A stretch of DNA of 59,969 bases, from NCBI GenBank assembly GCA_012719645.1, contig JAAXZX010000034.1:1-59969 (forward strand), given 5' to 3'. This DNA comes from Clostridiaceae bacterium (GTDB lineage: Bacteria; Bacillota; Clostridia; DSM-8532). Under the pieces are notes generated by a model. It had not been told where the DNA came from. It did not search any database and saw nothing but the letters and a program-made list of their open reading frames with translations. Both the position numbers and the translations under genes were made by a program. Each line of letters begins with the position of its first letter. Position 1 is the stretch's first letter. Below are positions 24,095 to 33,351 of the stretch, piece by piece.

Positions 24095-26923
24095 ATGAGG
24101 AACAGTATCATAGTAAGAGGCGCCTGCGAGCATAACCTCAAAAACATCAATGTTGAGATACCCCGGGACAAGCTTGTAGTGGTTACCGGAATCAGCGGTT
24201 CGGGCAAATCATCCCTTGCCTTTGACACTATCTACGCTGAGGGGCAGAGGCGCTACATGGAATCGCTTTCGTCCTATGCCCGGCAGTTCCTGGGGCTCAT
24301 GGAAAAGCCCGACGTGGAATCCATAGAAGGCCTTTCCCCGGCAATATCCATAGATCAGAAAACAACCTCCAGGAATCCCCGTTCCACGGTGGGAACCGTT
24401 ACCGAGATATACGACTATCTGCGATTGATGTACGCCAGGATAGGGGTTCCACATTGTCCCGAATGCGGCAGGGAGATATCCCAGCAGACCGTGGACCAGA
24501 TGGTGGACGCAGTGATGGCCCTTGAAGAAGGGACGCGCATCCAGGTCCTTGCTCCCGTTGTCAGGGGCAGGAAGGGAGAGTATACGAAGCTCATCCAGGA
24601 TGCCAGGAAAAAAGGGTATGTCCGCGTCCGGGTCGACGGGGAGGTTATGGAGATAGATGATGAGATCCGCCTGGACAAAAACAGGAAGCACACCATTGAA
24701 ATAGTGGTGGACAGGCTCATCATCCGCGAAGGTATCCAGAAACGGCTGACCGATTCAATTGAAAGCGCGCTGAACCTGGCCGCCGGCCTCCTGGTTATAG
24801 ATGTCATGGGCAAGGAAGAATTGCTGTTCAGCCAGAATTACGCCTGTCCGGACTGCGGTATAAGCATTGGTGAGCTTACGCCGCGCATGTTTTCCTTCAA
24901 TAATCCCTATGGCGCATGTTCCGAATGCGGCGGGCTGGGCGTGCTGCTCAGGATAGACCCGGACCTTGTGATCCCCGACAAGACCAGATCCTTTGCCGAG
25001 GGCGCTGTTGCAAGCGGAGGTTATAATTTCTCGGACGAGTACTCATACGGGAGGATGTACCTGGATGCCATGGCAAAGCATTATGGGTTCAGCGTCCATA
25101 CACCTGTTAAGGATCTGCCCGATGAAATCCTGGACAAGGTCCTTTATGGCACCAACGGTGAGAAGATCCGGGTCGAATACGACAGGGGATATGGAAAAGA
25201 GAGTTACATGAGCGCATTTGAGGGGATCATTAACAGCATGGAGAGGCGTTACCGGGAGACCAAATCCAACGGCATGAAGGAATACTATGAATCCTTCATG
25301 AGCCAGATCCCCTGTCCCCAATGCCAGGGAAAACGCCTGAAAAAGGAAAGCCTGGCAGTCACCGTAGGGGGAAAGAATATCCACGAGGTTACCCTCATGT
25401 CGGTCCGTGAGTGCATGGGATTCTTCGAGGACCTGAAACTGGGTGCCAGGGATGCCGCAATAGCCGGACAGATCCTAAAGGAGATCCGCGCACGCCTTAA
25501 ATTCCTGGTGGATGTGGGCCTGGACTACCTGACCCTTGCCCGTTCCGCGGGCACACTTTCAGGCGGGGAGGCGCAGCGCATAAGGCTGGCAACCCAGATT
25601 GGCTCCGGGCTGATGGGAGTCCTGTATATACTTGACGAGCCAAGCATCGGGCTCCACCAGCGCGATAACCAGCGGCTTCTCGCAACCCTCAAGCGCCTGC
25701 GGGATCTGGGAAATACGCTTTTGGTGGTGGAGCACGACGAAGAAACCATGTACGCGGCCGATCACATCATCGATATGGGCCCCGGCGCGGGCGAGCATGG
25801 CGGAAGGATTATCGCCCAGGGAACCGTTGAGGAGATCAAGCGGAACCCAGACTCCATCACGGGTAAGTACCTCAGCGGCGCCATCAGGATAGAGGTGCCC
25901 AAAAAAAGAAGAAATTACAACGGCAAGGTTTTAAGGATCCTGGGGGCCAGGGAAAACAACCTCAAGGACGTGGATGTGGATATTCCCCTTGGCGTATTTA
26001 CCTGTGTAACGGGCGTATCCGGTTCGGGCAAGAGCTCGCTTATAAACGAGGTACTTTACAAGAAGCTTGCCAGCAAACTGAACCGCGCAAAGACCAAGGC
26101 AGGGCAGCATCGCGATATACTGGGTCTTGCACATCTGGACAAGGTGGTGAATATCGACCAGTCCCCCATCGGGCGGACGCCGCGTTCCAATCCGGCCACC
26201 TATACAGGGGTATTTGACCTGATCCGCAGCCTGTTTGCAGAAACGGTGGACGCCAAGATGAAGGGATATAAGCCCGGGCGTTTCAGCTTCAATGTAAGGG
26301 GCGGCAGGTGCGAGGCCTGTTCCGGCGATGGCATCATAAAGATTGAAATGCATTTTCTCCCCGATGTCTATGTCCCCTGCGAGGTATGCAAGGGAAAGCG
26401 ATACAACCGTGAAACGCTGGACGTGAAATACAAGGGTAAAAGCATCGCCGACGTGCTGGACATGACGGTGGACGAGGCCCTGAAGTTCTTTGAGAACCTG
26501 CCCAGGATCAGCAAGATACTGAAGACTCTCCATGAGGTCGGCCTCGGGTATATCCGCCTGGGACAGCCCGCCACCACCCTTTCTGGCGGCGAAGCCCAGC
26601 GCATCAAGCTGGCGACCGAGCTGTCGAGAAAAGCCACCGGCAGGACCATGTACATCCTCGACGAGCCTACCACCGGCCTTCATATGGCCGATGTCCACAG
26701 GCTCATCCAGGTCCTGCAGCGGCTGGTGGACGCAGGCAACACGGTGGTGGTCATTGAGCATAACCTGGATGTTATCAAGACCGCCGACCATATCATAGAC
26801 CTTGGCCCGGAGGGCGGCGACCGCGGAGGCGAGGTAGTTGCCTGTGGAAGGCCCGAGGAAGTCGCAGAGGCGGAAGGGTCATATACCGGGCAGTTCCTGA
26901 AAAGAGTTCTGTTTGGCCAATAA
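24095..26923 (+). CDS. uvrA: UvrA, excinuclease ABC subunit A
   Basis: 942 residues from ATG 24095 (SD GAAAGGA). An in-frame ATG at 24047 would add a non-family extension. UvrA finds bulky DNA lesions and loads UvrB. Two ABC ATPase halves are visible: Walker [10 protein letters not shown] near residue 31 and GVSGSGKSS near 641, with signature motifs [15 protein letters not shown] and the second [15 protein letters not shown]. Zinc modules are CPECG, CPDCG and the C-terminal CEACSGDG...CEVCKGKRY finger that senses DNA. Length is normal. uvrB and uvrC are not adjacent. Confidence 0.98.
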   Translation: MRNSIIVRGACEHNLKNINVEIPRDKLVVVTGISGSGKSSLAFDTIYAEGQRRYMESLSSYARQFLGLMEKPDVESIEGLSPAISIDQKTTSRNPRSTVGTVTEIYDYLRLMYARIGVPHCPECGREISQQTVDQMVDAVMALEEGTRIQVLAPVVRGRKGEYTKLIQDARKKGYVRVRVDGEVMEIDDEIRLDKNRKHTIEIVVDRLIIREGIQKRLTDSIESALNLAAGLLVIDVMGKEELLFSQNYACPDCGISIGELTPRMFSFNNPYGACSECGGLGVLLRIDPDLVIPDKTRSFAEGAVASGGYNFSDEYSYGRMYLDAMAKHYGFSVHTPVKDLPDEILDKVLYGTNGEKIRVEYDRGYGKESYMSAFEGIINSMERRYRETKSNGMKEYYESFMSQIPCPQCQGKRLKKESLAVTVGGKNIHEVTLMSVRECMGFFEDLKLGARDAAIAGQILKEIRARLKFLVDVGLDYLTLARSAGTLSGGEAQRIRLATQIGSGLMGVLYILDEPSIGLHQRDNQRLLATLKRLRDLGNTLLVVEHDEETMYAADHIIDMGPGAGEHGGRIIAQGTVEEIKRNPDSITGKYLSGAIRIEVPKKRRNYNGKVLRILGARENNLKDVDVDIPLGVFTCVTGVSGSGKSSLINEVLYKKLASKLNRAKTKAGQHRDILGLAHLDKVVNIDQSPIGRTPRSNPATYTGVFDLIRSLFAETVDAKMKGYKPGRFSFNVRGGRCEACSGDGIIKIEMHFLPDVYVPCEVCKGKRYNRETLDVKYKGKSIADVLDMTVDEALKFFENLPRISKILKTLHEVGLGYIRLGQPATTLSGGEAQRIKLATELSRKATGRTMYILDEPTTGLHMADVHRLIQVLQRLVDAGNTVVVIEHNLDVIKTADHIIDLGPEGGDRGGEVVACGRPEEVAEAEGSYTGQFLKRVLFGQ

Positions 26924-27016
26924 CCCGGAACAATGCGCAACTGAAAATAATTAAATACGGGATTCCAAATATTTCCGCCATCTGGTAGAATCATCATAAA
27001 GAGCACGGAGATACAA

Positions 27017-27067
27017 CCGGCTTGCCATATACGACAACTGTGAACAACGGCAGGCCGGCTTTGTTTT
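27017..27067 (+). terminator. terminator between uvrA and the WG-repeat lipoprotein
   Basis: A 10-bp stem with one G-T pair (27017-27026 with 27049-27058) and tail CTTTGTTTT. It ends just before the SD of the next gene. A possible promoter (TAGAAT -10 near 26987) lies upstream of it, so attenuation of the next gene is conceivable. Confidence 0.65.
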
Positions 27068-27081
27068 AGGGGGAATGCGCC

Positions 27082-28953
27082 ATGTTTCGCAGATCACTTG
27101 TTCTTTTGGCCTTACTGCTGGCAATGGCCATGGCAGTAACGGGCTGCGGGAGGTACACGGAAGCTGCAAAAGAGAGCGAAACTCCCGATGCCGGATCACC
27201 TGCGCCGGTCACAAAAAGCCCGGAACCTTCCACGGAACCGCCGGCGCCCGGCAATAGTCCGGAGCCTGTCGGCGAACTGACGCCCTTTGCGGAGAGCCGG
27301 GATCATATACTGGTCTACGGATACATGGATAAGGCCGGAAATGTTGTTATCCGGCCGCAGTACGGCAGCGCCCAACCATTCTTTGCGTGCGGCCTGGCTG
27401 TTGCGGGAGATGGCAACGGCAAGCTTGGGCTTATTGACAGGACCGGAAGGTTTGTGGTCAGTCCCGAAGCCGACGCCATCACCTACAGCGGCGGCGTGTT
27501 CATAGCCTACAACTATGACGGGGTCAATCGTGCCTATGACGAAAGAGGCGTATTGCTGTTTGAGCGGTCCGACTATATCTTTGGCTTCAGCGACGGGCTG
27601 TCGCCGGTCTATGGGGAGAATACCCGCGGATATATGGACAGGAATGGCAGTATGGCCCTGGTATTGCCCCACGCGGTCCTCGAAGAATTCCAGGATGGTG
27701 TGGCAACTGTTTCAATGGAATATGGGAGTCCCTCCATACTTATCGACAAACAGGGGAACGACCTGACCGACTACCTTTCCTCAGGCCTCCGGATGATTGA
27801 GAACAACGGCCTTTTTGGCTACACGGACAAGGACGGTAATACTGTTATCGAGCCGCGGTTCAACTATGCCAGGCCGTTCAGGGACGGCTTGGCCATAGTG
27901 GGAGTTTATCACGATTATCACACTACTTATGGTATCATCGATACCCAGGGCAATTATGTGCTGGAGCCTGAATACCTTTTTATCCGCAGAATGCGCAACG
28001 GTTCATTCATCGTAGGTGAAAGGCTTGAGGAGGGCGCATATCTCTCGCCCATGTATGCGGATTACTGCAAAAAGGCAATCTTCAGCAGGGACCTGAAATG
28101 GCATTCGGAATGGATCATGCTGGAGGCGGACAGCCTTGATGAAAACTATGTATGTGTCACAGACGGCAACAGGATCTTCTACCTGGACGCCGACCTGAAC
28201 CGGGCAGCCGGTCTACCCGAATTCGAAGGCCGCGGGCTCATGCTGACCGACGGATCCCTGCTCAGGGGAACCATAAACGGCCATCCGACGGTTGCCGACC
28301 GGGCGGGCAATATCCTCGTAAAGGATGAGGGGCTGGCCTTGCTGGAGGGAGACGTAAGAGCCCGGACAGTTACCGAGTATTATAATGACTGGTCAACCGT
28401 CGCTTACCCGGTTCTTGAGGGAATGAAGGATGCCGGGACACAGGAGCGGATGAACCGGATGATTGCAGGGGAGGCAAGGGGGTATGTGGACTACTTTGAA
28501 CCTGACCCCGGTGATCCCTATTATTTCCCGGTTATCAATGTCAGCGGCTCGGCGCTGATCAAAAAGGATTTATTGCATTTACAGCTGGAAATTGATGAAT
28601 ATTGGCTTGGGGCTGCCCATCCCGCATATTATTGGAGCAATATTTATGTCAACATACGGAATGGAGCGGCGTATACCCTGGACGATCTTTTCAAATCACC
28701 GGAAGAAGCCAGGACACGCCTGAGCGAAATAGTTACCGAAGCCATGCGGGAGAACCCCGGACCATATTATGAAGACAGTGTAGGGCCGGACCAGATACAG
28801 TTTTTCTGCCTGGAGGATGACGGAATCACTATCTATTTTGCTGAGTATGAGATCGCTCCGCACGCGTACGGACTGCCAAAGTTTTATATCCCGTTCTCCG
28901 AGATCATGGACCTGATCGATACCAAGGGCGATTTCTGGAAAGCGTTCAACTGA
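27082..28953 (+). CDS. WG-repeat lipoprotein with C-terminal DUF3298 domain
   Basis: A 623-residue protein. The signal peptide has lipobox VTGC (Cys ~22), followed by a Pro/Ser/Glu-rich linker to ~65. WG-type beta repeats follow from ~75 to ~300 (YGYMDKAGNVVIRPQY, LGLIDRTGRFVVSPE, RGYMDRNGSMALV, LFGYTDKDGNTVIEPRF, YGIIDTQGNYVLEPEY). The C-terminal ~180 residues resemble DUF3298/RsiV-type domains (YWLGAAHPAYYWSN, YTLDDLFK, IAPHAYGLPKFYIPFSE). In RsiV that domain binds lysozyme. No sigma factor gene is adjacent, so a sensory role is only a possibility. ATG 27082 follows AGGGGGA. Confidence 0.85.
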   Translation: MFRRSLVLLALLLAMAMAVTGCGRYTEAAKESETPDAGSPAPVTKSPEPSTEPPAPGNSPEPVGELTPFAESRDHILVYGYMDKAGNVVIRPQYGSAQPFFACGLAVAGDGNGKLGLIDRTGRFVVSPEADAITYSGGVFIAYNYDGVNRAYDERGVLLFERSDYIFGFSDGLSPVYGENTRGYMDRNGSMALVLPHAVLEEFQDGVATVSMEYGSPSILIDKQGNDLTDYLSSGLRMIENNGLFGYTDKDGNTVIEPRFNYARPFRDGLAIVGVYHDYHTTYGIIDTQGNYVLEPEYLFIRRMRNGSFIVGERLEEGAYLSPMYADYCKKAIFSRDLKWHSEWIMLEADSLDENYVCVTDGNRIFYLDADLNRAAGLPEFEGRGLMLTDGSLLRGTINGHPTVADRAGNILVKDEGLALLEGDVRARTVTEYYNDWSTVAYPVLEGMKDAGTQERMNRMIAGEARGYVDYFEPDPGDPYYFPVINVSGSALIKKDLLHLQLEIDEYWLGAAHPAYYWSNIYVNIRNGAAYTLDDLFKSPEEARTRLSEIVTEAMRENPGPYYEDSVGPDQIQFFCLEDDGITIYFAEYEIAPHAYGLPKFYIPFSEIMDLIDTKGDFWKAFN

Positions 28954-28954
28954 T

Positions 28955-29008
28955 CTCACGCAGCAAGAAGCACGCTTCCGGTTTTTTATATGGGGCGTGA
29001 GCGTTTTT
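28955..29008 (+). terminator. terminator candidate after the WG-repeat gene
   Basis: CTCACGC (28955-28961) pairs with GCGTGAG (28995-29001), followed by CGTTTTTG. The loop is long (33 bases) and contains its own GAAG/CTTC dyad and T6. Confidence 0.55.
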
Positions 29009-29078
29009 GAGGTTTTCCGTCCGACAGATACAAAGACATAAAGATCCCTCCGGGTGCGCGATATATAAATTTAGCCGA

Positions 29079-29107
29079 TTGAATTATGAGGATCAAAGGT
29101 TTATAAT
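29079..29107 (+). promoter_or_regulatory. SigA promoter of the homocysteine cassette
   Basis: TTGAAT (29079-29084), a 17-base spacer and TATAAT (29102-29107), 49 bases before the first start codon. Confidence 0.88.
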
Positions 29108-29156
29108 GTGGTTTAATTCTTGAGACAATTCTTGTGGATGTATGGTGAGGTTGGCA

Positions 29157-30305
29157 ATGAAGACAATCGCAGAAATCAATGAACGTATAAGGAACAGGAA
29201 AGCTGTTGTTGTCACGGCAGAAGAGATCATCGACCTCGTGGAGGAGAAGGGAGTCAAAGAAGCTGCCCGGGAAGTGGACGTAGTTACCACGGGCACCTTC
29301 GGCCCCATGTGTTCCAGCGGCATGTTTATTAATTTCGGACACTCAAAGCCGGGCATAAAGATGACCAGGACATGGCTCAACGATGTTCCGGTCTTCTCGG
29401 GCCTTGCAGCTGTTGATGCCTATGTGGGGGCTACCGAGTTGTCGGAGCGCCAGGGCATGCAGTACGGAGGCGCCCATGTAATACAGGACTTTATAGATGG
29501 CAAGGATATCCGTCTCTATGCCGAAAGCTACGGGACCGACTGTTATCCCAGGCGCGATATCAGGACCACTGTCAACAAGCATAATGTGAACCAGGCCTAT
29601 CTTTTCAATCCAAGGAACTGCTACCAGAACTATGCGGCTGCCACCAACTCTTCCGACAGGATCATGTACACATACATGGGGACGCTGCTTCCCAATTACG
29701 GCAATGTCACCTACTCCACCTCCGGTGAACTGAGCCCGCTGATGAATGACCCGGAATACCGGACCATAGGCATCGGCACCAGGATATTTTTCGGAGGCAC
29801 CCAGGGCTTTGTAGCCTGGGAAGGGACCCAGCACGACCCTGGCCAGGAACGCCTTGAAAACGGCACCCCTGTCAGCGCCGCAGGCACCCTGGCGCTGATC
29901 GGTGACGCCAAGAAGATGAGCAGCAGGTACATAAGGGCAGCCGTCTTCGACAGGTATGGGGTAACCATGTTTGTGGGAGTGGGGATACCCATTCCCATAC
30001 TGGATGAGGATATGCTTATTAAGACAGCGGTGAGAAACAGGGATATCGTGACTACCCTGGTGGACAAGAGCGGCCGCGAGAATCCGGGCATACGACTGAG
30101 CTATGAAGCATTGCAGAGCGGCTGGGTGGAAATAAAGGGCAAAAGAGTTCCCACCGCGCCTCTGTCCAGCCTGAAGATGGCCCGCGAGATAGCCGGCGTT
30201 TTGAAGGACTGGATTTCAAACGGTCAATTCCTGCTGAGCGAACCGGTTGAAAGGCTCCCTTACAGGAAGGAACGGCTCAACAGCCTTGAAATCAGGGGAG
30301 AATAG
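29157..30305 (+). CDS. DUF39/COG1900 homocysteine-biosynthesis sulfur-transfer enzyme
   Basis: 382 residues from ATG 29157 (SD GGTGAGG). The family is linked to making homocysteine from aspartate semialdehyde and sulfide in anaerobes (best studied in Methanosarcina), independently of the usual MetX/MetY or cystathionine routes. Conserved features are TTGTFGPMCSSGMFINFGH with Cys52, ESYGTDCYPRR with Cys129, and NPRNCYQNYAAATNSS. Two cysteines at about these positions are the ones implicated in persulfide chemistry. Gly-rich FFGGTQGFVAWEGTQHDPG is also typical. The next gene, 13 bases on, supplies the NIL-ferredoxin partner. Confidence 0.92.
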   Translation: MKTIAEINERIRNRKAVVVTAEEIIDLVEEKGVKEAAREVDVVTTGTFGPMCSSGMFINFGHSKPGIKMTRTWLNDVPVFSGLAAVDAYVGATELSERQGMQYGGAHVIQDFIDGKDIRLYAESYGTDCYPRRDIRTTVNKHNVNQAYLFNPRNCYQNYAAATNSSDRIMYTYMGTLLPNYGNVTYSTSGELSPLMNDPEYRTIGIGTRIFFGGTQGFVAWEGTQHDPGQERLENGTPVSAAGTLALIGDAKKMSSRYIRAAVFDRYGVTMFVGVGIPIPILDEDMLIKTAVRNRDIVTTLVDKSGRENPGIRLSYEALQSGWVEIKGKRVPTAPLSSLKMAREIAGVLKDWISNGQFLLSEPVERLPYRKERLNSLEIRGE

Positions 30306-30318
30306 GCGGAGGTAATCT

Positions 30319-30726
30319 ATGAAGACCATAAAAATCAGTATTTACTATCCTGTGGATAAGATAACGGTACCCCTTGTCAGCACGCTGATCAAGGAATTTG
30401 ACCTCCAGGTCAACATCCTTCATGCCGATATCAGCCTCAACAAGACAGGGACCCTGGTTGCGGACGTGATCGGGGAAAATAAAAACGTGGATGATGCCCT
30501 GAGATTTATTGAGGAGCAGGGCATCGGGTACAAGCTGTTCAATAAGCAGCTGATCTGGCATGAAGAACTGTGCGTCCACTGCGGTGCATGCACTGCGGTA
30601 TGTCCGTCCCATGCCCTGACCATGTCCCGTGAAACCTGGAACCTGGAGTTCGATAAGGAAAAGTGCCTGGTGTGCGGATTGTGCACCAAGGCCTGCCCGC
30701 TGAACGTCATGAGCCTTCAGGACTAA
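30319..30726 (+). CDS. NIL domain plus 2x[4Fe-4S] ferredoxin-type protein
   Basis: A 135-residue protein. The N-terminal NIL domain (~1-75) is a ferredoxin-like ACT-type fold often linked to methionine metabolism. It is followed by two [4Fe-4S] clusters, CVHCGACTAVCP near residue 80 and CLVCGLCTKACP near 112. It is the usual partner of the DUF39 enzyme and presumably supplies electrons or handles sulfur during homocysteine formation. SD GGAGG precedes ATG 30319. It lies between the DUF39 gene and a UPF0280 gene, five bases from the latter. Confidence 0.92.
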   Translation: MKTIKISIYYPVDKITVPLVSTLIKEFDLQVNILHADISLNKTGTLVADVIGENKNVDDALRFIEEQGIGYKLFNKQLIWHEELCVHCGACTAVCPSHALTMSRETWNLEFDKEKCLVCGLCTKACPLNVMSLQD

Positions 30727-30731
30727 GCGCC

Positions 30732-31454
30732 ATGTATACCAAGCGTTTTTACAGGGATGATTTCAAAGCCGAAAACCTTGAGTTTTTCCATGCAGCGGTT
30801 GAGCAAACCGACCTGTATATCGGCGCCGGCTCCAACCTTTGCAAAGAAGCCATTGAGGCCATAAAGGAGTGCAGGAGCCAGCTTGCGGATTATATCAGGA
30901 GGCACCCGGAATTCCTCCACAGCCTGGAGCCTGAAGACCCCCTTGACGGTGCACCGGCCATAGCCGTGGACATGTGCAGCGCGGCGAGGATAGCGGGCGT
31001 CGGTCCCATGGCGGCGGTCGCAGGAGCCGTGGCCAAGTTTGTGGGCACGAGACTCCTTGAGAAGTCCGACGAGGTCATCGTTGAAAACGGCGGCGATATA
31101 TTCATGCACAGCAGGAGCGACAGAAGAGTAGGTATATTTGCGGGGAATTCCCCGCTAAGCGGCAAGCTGGGAATCCTGGTGAGGAAGGAGATGTCTCCCT
31201 GCGGGATCTGCACATCCTCGGGAACTGTGGGGCATTCCCTGAGTTTCGGAAATGCCGATGCCGCCCTGGTGGTATCCAGGGACGCGTCACTGGCTGATGC
31301 CTGCGCCACAGCGCTGGGCAACAGGATCAGGACGCCGGAAGACGTGGAGGGGGCACTTGACTTTATAACCGGGAAACCGGGTGTTATCGGTGCGCTGGTG
31401 ATCATCGGCGATGTTGTCGGGGCGCTTGGCGACATCGAACTGATAAGGCTGTAA
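30732..31454 (+). CDS. UPF0280 (COG2122, ApbE-like) protein
   Basis: A 240-residue UPF0280 protein, distantly related to the ApbE fold. Family landmarks are AIAVDMCSAARIAGVGPMAA, VAGAVAKFVG, VIVENGGDIFM and SPCGICTSSGTVGHSLSFG near residue 155-175. The C-terminus contains IRTPEDVEGALDFI. COG2122 proteins co-occur with DUF39 and NIL-ferredoxin proteins and have been tied to homocysteine synthesis and sulfide assimilation in methanogens, so this third position is meaningful. The exact biochemical step is not established. It closes the cassette. Confidence 0.9.
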   Translation: MYTKRFYRDDFKAENLEFFHAAVEQTDLYIGAGSNLCKEAIEAIKECRSQLADYIRRHPEFLHSLEPEDPLDGAPAIAVDMCSAARIAGVGPMAAVAGAVAKFVGTRLLEKSDEVIVENGGDIFMHSRSDRRVGIFAGNSPLSGKLGILVRKEMSPCGICTSSGTVGHSLSFGNADAALVVSRDASLADACATALGNRIRTPEDVEGALDFITGKPGVIGALVIIGDVVGALGDIELIRL

Positions 31455-31832
31455 TCCGATTAACGCATAAAAAAAAGGCCAAACCACCGGGGGGTTAGGA
31501 ATTAGTCTGGCCCAATAATCTTTGGAATCTGAAACCTATCATATATTATTCACCAAGTGGTGTAAAGAATGACTGCCAATTGGTGAAATCGGGCCCCGGG
31601 CAATGGTTTTCGGCCATGGGGAATCCTGGAGAAAACTGTTGAACCGATTGTATAAAAAGGCTGACTTTGTCTTTTTGTGATAGCGATTTGCAGGTGATCC
31701 GGCGGATTTTATTTCCCAGGGGCCGCCTGGCAGCCGGATTGAAGGCCGGTGCGCCGGGGCTGTTGTAATCACATTTGATAAAATAACCGAAATGTATTTG
31801 GGAATGTATTTTTCTGATACGGGGTGTTGAAT
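31455..31832. other. 378-base intergenic region before proB
   Basis: No gene. Near 31469-31512 a dyad (GGCCA/TGGCC plus AACC/GGTT) is followed by eight T on the minus strand, a terminator-like element for leftward transcription although no leftward gene is present. TTCACCAA (around 31549-31556) and TTGGTGAA (31580-31587) form an 8-bp inverted repeat. An extended -10 (TGATAAAAT, 31776-31784) could start proB. No T-box or known riboswitch motif was seen. Confidence 0.35.
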
Positions 31833-32651
31833 ATGCATCAGGGCAGAGAAATGCTGAAGTCTGCCAAAAGGATTGTAATAAAGGTCGGCACGTCCACACT
31901 GACCCATGACAACGGGAAGATGAACCTGGTAAGGATGGACAGGCTGGCGCTGGTCATCGCCGAACTGATGAATATCGAGAAGGAAATCGTCCTGGTGTCT
32001 TCCGGGGCCATTGGCGTTGGTATGGGAAAGTTCAACCTGAGGAAGCGGCCTGAGGTAATGGGAATGAAGCAGGCCCTGGCCGCCATCGGCCAGTGTGAAC
32101 TGATGAACATATACAGCCGCCTCTTTGCGGTCTACAACCATACCGTCGCCCAGGTGCTGCTTACAAGGACGGACCTGGATGATGATGTGAAAAGGCTCAA
32201 TGTAATGAATACCTTCAACAGCCTTATGGAATTCGGCGTTATTCCGATAGTCAATGAGAACGATACGGTATCCATTGACGAGATAGAGCACCTTAACATG
32301 TTCGGCGACAATGACACCCTTTCGGCCGTAGTGGCCAAGCTGGTATCAGCTGACCTCCTGATCATCCTGTCCGATGTGGACGGCCTTTATGACAGGAACC
32401 CGGGGAAGAGCGAGGAATGCAGGCTCATATCGGTCGTTGAGGATATTGACGACACAGTGCTCAGCTATGCCGATGGAAAGGGAACCAGCAGGGGAACCGG
32501 GGGGATGATCACCAAGCTGGGCGCGGCGAAAATAGTCACGGAAGCCGGTGTAAACATGGTGATAGCCAACGGCAGGGATCCTGCCGTGATCCTGGACATA
32601 CTGAAGGGTGAAGATATCGGCACCCTGTTTGTGAGAAAAGAGATAAAATAA
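31833..32651 (+). CDS. proB: glutamate 5-kinase (no PUA domain)
   Basis: 272 residues from ATG 31833 (SD GGGGTG). First step of proline synthesis: ATP-dependent phosphorylation of glutamate. Amino-acid-kinase motifs are IVIKVGTSTLT, VLVSSGAIGVGMGK, PIVNENDTVSIDEIE, FGDNDTLSAVVA and LLSDVDGLYDRNP-like. GTGGMITKLGAAKIV lies near residue 215. The C-terminal PUA domain of longer ProB enzymes is absent, as in many Bacillota. proA is not adjacent. Confidence 0.96.
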   Translation: MHQGREMLKSAKRIVIKVGTSTLTHDNGKMNLVRMDRLALVIAELMNIEKEIVLVSSGAIGVGMGKFNLRKRPEVMGMKQALAAIGQCELMNIYSRLFAVYNHTVAQVLLTRTDLDDDVKRLNVMNTFNSLMEFGVIPIVNENDTVSIDEIEHLNMFGDNDTLSAVVAKLVSADLLIILSDVDGLYDRNPGKSEECRLISVVEDIDDTVLSYADGKGTSRGTGGMITKLGAAKIVTEAGVNMVIANGRDPAVILDILKGEDIGTLFVRKEIK

Positions 32652-32654
32652 CGC

Positions 32655-32706
32655 AGGAAAGCAGAAAAGAGGCCATATGGACCGGGCCTCTTTTTTACTG
32701 CTTCCT
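32655..32706. terminator. bidirectional terminator between proB and HU
   Basis: A 10-bp core stem (32665-32674 with 32685-32694) with T6, flanked by a further imperfect CAGGAAAGCAG/CTGCTTCCTG extension. A-runs on the other arm make it work for the leftward HU gene too. Confidence 0.9.
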
Positions 32707-32722
32707 GTCCTTATGGTTATAA

Positions 32723-32998
32723 TTACCCGTTAACCTTATCTTTAAGGGCTTTGCCTGCCTTGAAAACAGGGGCCTTGGAAGCAGGGATCGTGATTTCTTC
32801 CTTGGTCTGCGGGTTGCGGCCCTTTCTTGCTGCTCTCGCTTTTACCTCAAAGGTACCGAATCCGACAAGAACAACCTTTTCCTGCTTGGACAGAGCGTCC
32901 TCAACAACTGAAATGAAAGCGTCGATAGCGGCTTCGCTATCCTTTTTGGTGAGACCCGACTGCTGTGCTACAGCGCTTATGAGTTCAGCCTTGTTCAT
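32723..32998 (-). CDS. hup: HU-family DNA-binding protein
   Basis: A 91-residue histone-like [22 protein letters not shown] begins the helical dimerisation half. [20 protein letters not shown] and [25 protein letters not shown] form the beta arm, with the tip proline context NPQT. It bends and compacts DNA and may assist replication and recombination. ATG 32998 has SD AGGAGG on the minus strand. Monocistronic, with a clear promoter. Confidence 0.98.
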   Translation of the reverse strand: MNKAELISAVAQQSGLTKKDSEAAIDAFISVVEDALSKQEKVVLVGFGTFEVKARAARKGRNPQTKEEITIPASKAPVFKAGKALKDKVNG

Positions 32999-33031
32999 AA
33001 GGAATTACCTCCTGCTCAAAATTTCGTCATC

Positions 33032-33060
33032 ATTTTATAATGCGTTTTCAATAAAGTCAA
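33032..33060 (-). promoter_or_regulatory. SigA promoter of HU
   Basis: Minus strand: TTGACT (33060-33055), a 17-base spacer and TAAAAT (33037-33032). Confidence 0.82.
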
Positions 33061-33242
33061 GGATTTATGCACGTTTCCCAACAATAATGAGTCCGGCCGC
33101 GCCGGATTGACATATAAAACCCCAAAGGGCATGTGTTTGCCCTTAAGCGCAGAGCAATGGCCGCCCGGCCGTTCCGGGCGCCGGAATGGCCGGGAAAGCA
33201 GGGAAAAGGCTGTCAGGAAATGCTGCCGGAAAGCGCTGATGT

Positions 33243-33271
33243 TTGATTATCCCTGAAAAAAATAATATAAT
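33243..33271 (+). promoter_or_regulatory. SigA promoter of the unknown gene at 33352
   Basis: TTGATT (33243-33248), a 17-base spacer and TATAAT (33266-33271), with a second TATAAT at 33273-33278. Between the HU promoter and here (33061-33242) there are only GC-rich dyads (AAGGGCA/TGCCCTT near 33128-33148; GCCCGG/CCGGGC near 33162-33180) and no gene. Confidence 0.8.
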
Positions 33272-33351
33272 CTATAATGGAGTTTTGGCGGTCCTTGTCA
33301 GGCGCTTAAGGGAGAATAAACCAAACCGAAAAAGCTTTGCGGGGGTTGGAT

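Noticed and set aside
31455-31832. T-box riboswitch controlling proB
   Set aside because: No AGGGTGGNACCGCG T-box sequence or matching antiterminator was found.
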